Origin: Cytophagales bacterium
GTDB taxonomy: Bacteria; Bacteroidota; Bacteroidia; Cytophagales; Cyclobacteriaceae
Length of the DNA: 35,568 nt
Reading direction: 5' to 3'
Assembly: GCA_020403045.1 (NCBI GenBank)
Contig: JADBYK010000100.1
Span: 1 to 35,568, forward strand
Within the stretch, counting starts at the first letter, position 1, and each line of letters begins with the position of its first letter. Positions 33,982-35,568 of the stretch are shown here, in pieces. The notes beneath the pieces are model-generated. The model worked only from the letters and a program-made list of their open reading frames with translations. It made no database searches and had not been told where the DNA came from. A program made the position numbers and the translations under genes.

Positions 33982-34308
33982 TTAACAGCAGTTAACGCCT
34001 TCATAGCTTTCCAATAGAGCAACCAGTGTTTTCTTGGCTTTGCTCCACGACTTCTCGTCAATGCAGTAACACACGCTTGGCCCTTCGATGTTTCCTTTGA
34101 TCCAGCCTGCTTTTTTAAGCTCATTTAAATGTTGTGAAACCGTAGACTGCGACAGCGGCAGTTCATCCACAATGTCGCCACACACGCACGACTTGGTCTT
34201 GATCAGGTACTGCAAAATGGCAATGCGTGCCGGATGCCCCAAGGCTTTCGCCAAATTGGCCACTTCATTTTGTGTTTTTGTGAATTCTTCAGTTTTGGTA
34301 AGCCCCAT
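33982..34308 (-). CDS. arsR: ArsR-family arsenic-responsive repressor
   Basis: This 108-residue winged-helix repressor would leave its DNA when As(III) binds. The recognition helix is [19 protein letters not shown] (52-70), just after the metal-site segment [10 protein letters not shown] with C41 and C43. This is the CVC motif of classical arsenic sensors. Further cysteines occur at C80/C82 (VCYCID) and at the very end (NCC, C107-C108), any of which may supply the third ligand. The perfect palindrome directly upstream suggests autoregulation, and a second copy lies before arsM. Confidence 0.93.
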   Translation of the reverse strand: MGLTKTEEFTKTQNEVANLAKALGHPARIAILQYLIKTKSCVCGDIVDELPLSQSTVSQHLNELKKAGWIKGNIEGPSVCYCIDEKSWSKAKKTLVALLESYEGVNCC

Positions 34309-34317
34309 GTGGTATTA

Positions 34318-34333
34318 ATCGTAATATTACGAT
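34318..34333 (-). promoter_or_regulatory. Probable ArsR operator before arsR
   Basis: ATCGTAATATTACGAT is a perfect 16-bp palindrome 9 bp upstream of the arsR start codon. Here a bound repressor would block the promoter. A near-identical copy at 33945 supports the assignment. Confidence 0.75.
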
Positions 34334-34381
34334 AAAGGTTCCAAGATTCAGGAATTCTTTTTGAAGTCGCAACGGCTTAAC

Positions 34382-35137
34382 TTAGAAATTAGGCGACAGC
34401 AAATAGCGTGTATAAAAATCATCTATTGCTTTTACGGCTTCTCCGGGCGTATCCACCAGGCTGAAAAGATCTAAATCTTCGGGAGAAACCATACCTTCTG
34501 TTACCACCACTTTTTTAATCCAATCGATCAAGCCGGCCCAGAATTTCTTGCCCACTAACACAATGGGGAATCTTCCAATTTTTTTTGTTTGGATCAAGGT
34601 AAGCGCTTCACTTAACTCGTCAATCGTTCCAAATCCACCGGGCATCACAATGAAGCCCTGCGAATATTTAACGAAAATCACTTTGCGCACAAAGAAGTAA
34701 TCGAACGTGATCAACTTATCGGGGTCTATGTAGATATTTCCTTTTTGCTCATGCGGCAAATAGATATTCAGTCCCACCGATTTTCCTCCTGCTTTCATAG
34801 CGCCTTTGTTTCCTGCCTCCATAATGCCGGGGCCGCCACCGGTGATGACGCCATAGCCGTGTTGAACGAGTTGCTCAGCAATATCTTCCGCCATTTTATA
34901 AAACGGGTTCGTAGGTTTGATGCGAGCCGATCCGAAGATGGTGACGCACGGACCGATCTTTGCCATTTTCTCAAAGCCCTCAACAAATTCGCTCATCACT
35001 TTGAAGATCACCCACGAGTCTGAACTTTTTATCTCTGCCCAATCTTTATCTTTAAATGCCTTGCGTATGCGGTGTTCTTCTTCCAGTGGTAGGGGTGCTA
35101 CTGCATTCGTTGGTTTCTTTGTTTGTTTTTTGCTCAT
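34382..35137 (-). CDS. LOG-family Rossmann-fold protein (TIGR00730)
   Basis: This 251-residue protein is of the LOG/YvdD type. It has the nucleotide-binding GVITGGGPGIMEAGNKGA and the hallmark PGGFGTIDELSEALTLIQTK with catalytic Arg/Glu positions. Members hydrolyse nucleoside 5'-monophosphates to base and ribose 5-phosphate; some make cytokinins, others salvage nucleotides. The charged N-terminal extension of about 50 residues (KKQTKKPTN...) is common in the longer bacterial versions. It ends 73 bp from arsR on the same strand; it is not evidently part of arsenic metabolism. Confidence 0.92.
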   Translation of the reverse strand: MSKKQTKKPTNAVAPLPLEEEHRIRKAFKDKDWAEIKSSDSWVIFKVMSEFVEGFEKMAKIGPCVTIFGSARIKPTNPFYKMAEDIAEQLVQHGYGVITGGGPGIMEAGNKGAMKAGGKSVGLNIYLPHEQKGNIYIDPDKLITFDYFFVRKVIFVKYSQGFIVMPGGFGTIDELSEALTLIQTKKIGRFPIVLVGKKFWAGLIDWIKKVVVTEGMVSPEDLDLFSLVDTPGEAVKAIDDFYTRYLLSPNF

Positions 35138-35179
35138 GTTACTATTCGCTTACGGCCACAAGTTAGAAAAATTAGAGAA

Positions 35180-35317
35180 CGTTTAGCCATCCGACTGCTG
35201 GAGGCCTACCCTGTCTTACGTAACGTACAGGAACTTTTGAGCCATAAAAGCAGCAAAACAACTGAACCCAGTCGGTATATCTCCTTTGGGATACCACAGG
35301 CATGCACAATAGAATAA
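35180..35317 (+). pseudogene. C-terminal remnant of a tyrosine recombinase (integrase)
   Basis: About 45 codons read RLAIRLLEAYPVLRNVQELL, then SHKSSKTTEPSRYIS. This matches the end of Xer/phage-type integrases (LLE.GTDLR-IQELLGHKSSKTTEIYTHVS). The catalytic His block (LSHKSS) is present, but the usual nucleophile Tyr position is Ser (EPS instead of EIY). No upstream catalytic domain is found, only the divergent LOG gene. It is a dead fragment and marks past integration. Confidence 0.7.
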
Positions 35318-35396
35318 TTTCATTCAATGATCTTCCAGATAAAACGCTTATTTTTAAAGGACAGGAAAAACATCCTTAGCAGACCAAATCAGATGG

Positions 35397-35421
35397 ATAA
35401 GGATGACAAAATCATCCTTAT
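35397..35421. repeat. Perfect 10-bp inverted repeat
   Basis: ATAAGGATGA and TCATCCTTAT (35397-35406 and 35412-35421) flank a CAAAA loop. No T-run follows on the plus strand, so it is not a standard terminator. It lies between the integrase remnant and the promoter at the right edge; apart from these, 35318-35488 shows nothing I can identify. Confidence 0.55.
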
Positions 35422-35488
35422 AAAGGAGTTATGTGCCATTTTACCGAGACGCACCCAAACCGACAAACTGACCCGAGAATAAAATAAA

Positions 35489-35520
35489 TTTGCTTATTAT
35501 ATGTACACATATTATATTTG
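35489..35520 (+). promoter_or_regulatory. Bacteroidota-type promoter at right edge
   Basis: TTTG (35489-35492) and a perfect TAnnTTTG box (TATATTTG, 35513-35520) are 20 nt apart. Between them is the symmetric ATATGT AC ACATAT (35499-35512 region), a possible operator. It would transcribe the gene whose ATG is at 35554. Confidence 0.55.
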
Positions 35521-35553
35521 TACCGACAATTCCGTCAGACAAAATATTTTAGT

Positions 35554-35568
35554 ATGTGGACAACAGAA
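35554..35568 (+). CDS. Possible start of a gene cut by the right edge
   Basis: An ATG followed by TGGACAACAGAA (MWTTE) lies 34 bp after the -7 box of a good promoter. Only five codons are visible, so the product cannot be named. Confidence 0.3.

Overview
The window looks like chromosomal DNA of a Bacteroidota bacterium, most likely of the Cytophagales group. Evidence is the mix of families largely restricted to that phylum (DUF5686, DUF4293, DUF6090, DUF6364, DUF4097-like beta-helix), TonB/CarboxypepD_reg fusions next to ECF sigma factors, near absence of Shine-Dalgarno sites, and promoters of the TTG / TAnnTTTG type. Species assignment is inference.

Layout. 1-1.5 kb: the end of an IS1634-type transposase cut by the window edge. 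1.6-8.1 kb (minus): an ECF sigma factor and its zinc-binding anti-sigma, then gmk, a DUF6364/PIN toxin-antitoxin pair, nadD, a DUF5686 surface protein and mnmH. The toxin-antitoxin pair is wedged between gmk and nadD. 8.2-14.1 kb (minus): six genes for surface glycan or lipopolysaccharide assembly (two GT2-type transferases, an FkbM methyltransferase, a SAM methyltransferase, a GT17 enzyme and a GT2-GT9 fusion). 14.1-16.5 kb: a decayed von Willebrand A gene (minus) divergent from a second ECF sigma gene and a membrane protein that joins an anti-sigma-like N-terminus, a CarboxypepD_reg domain and a TonB C-terminal domain. 16.6-24.4 kb: amino acid permease, outer-membrane protein, ABC exporter, truA, DUF1080 hydrolase, DUF6090 protein and thiolase. 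24.4-30.4 kb: DUF4293 protein, thiol peroxidase, a secreted amidohydrolase with a hydroxypyruvate-isomerase-like partner, a DUF4097-like protein, purine nucleoside phosphorylase and a creatininase-family protein.

30.4-34.3 kb (minus) is an arsenic locus: arsR, arsM, a phosphatase-type arsenate reductase, an arsenosugar-associated peroxidase-like protein and arsS. Together these would reduce arsenate, methylate arsenite and build arsenosugar-type products; no arsenite pump lies in the window. Two near-identical 16-bp palindromes precede arsR and arsM and are the probable ArsR operators. 34.4-35.6 kb holds a LOG-family protein, a tyrosine-recombinase remnant, and a promoter leading into a gene cut by the right edge.

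The least expected structure is a pair of interspersed repeats (about 18.83-18.97 and 31.99-32.31 kb) that share ends and orientation. The second copy splits the arsenic locus, is flanked by a 9-bp direct repeat, and carries an extra core of about 190 bp made almost entirely of consecutive hairpins. I found no tRNA, rRNA or CRISPR array.
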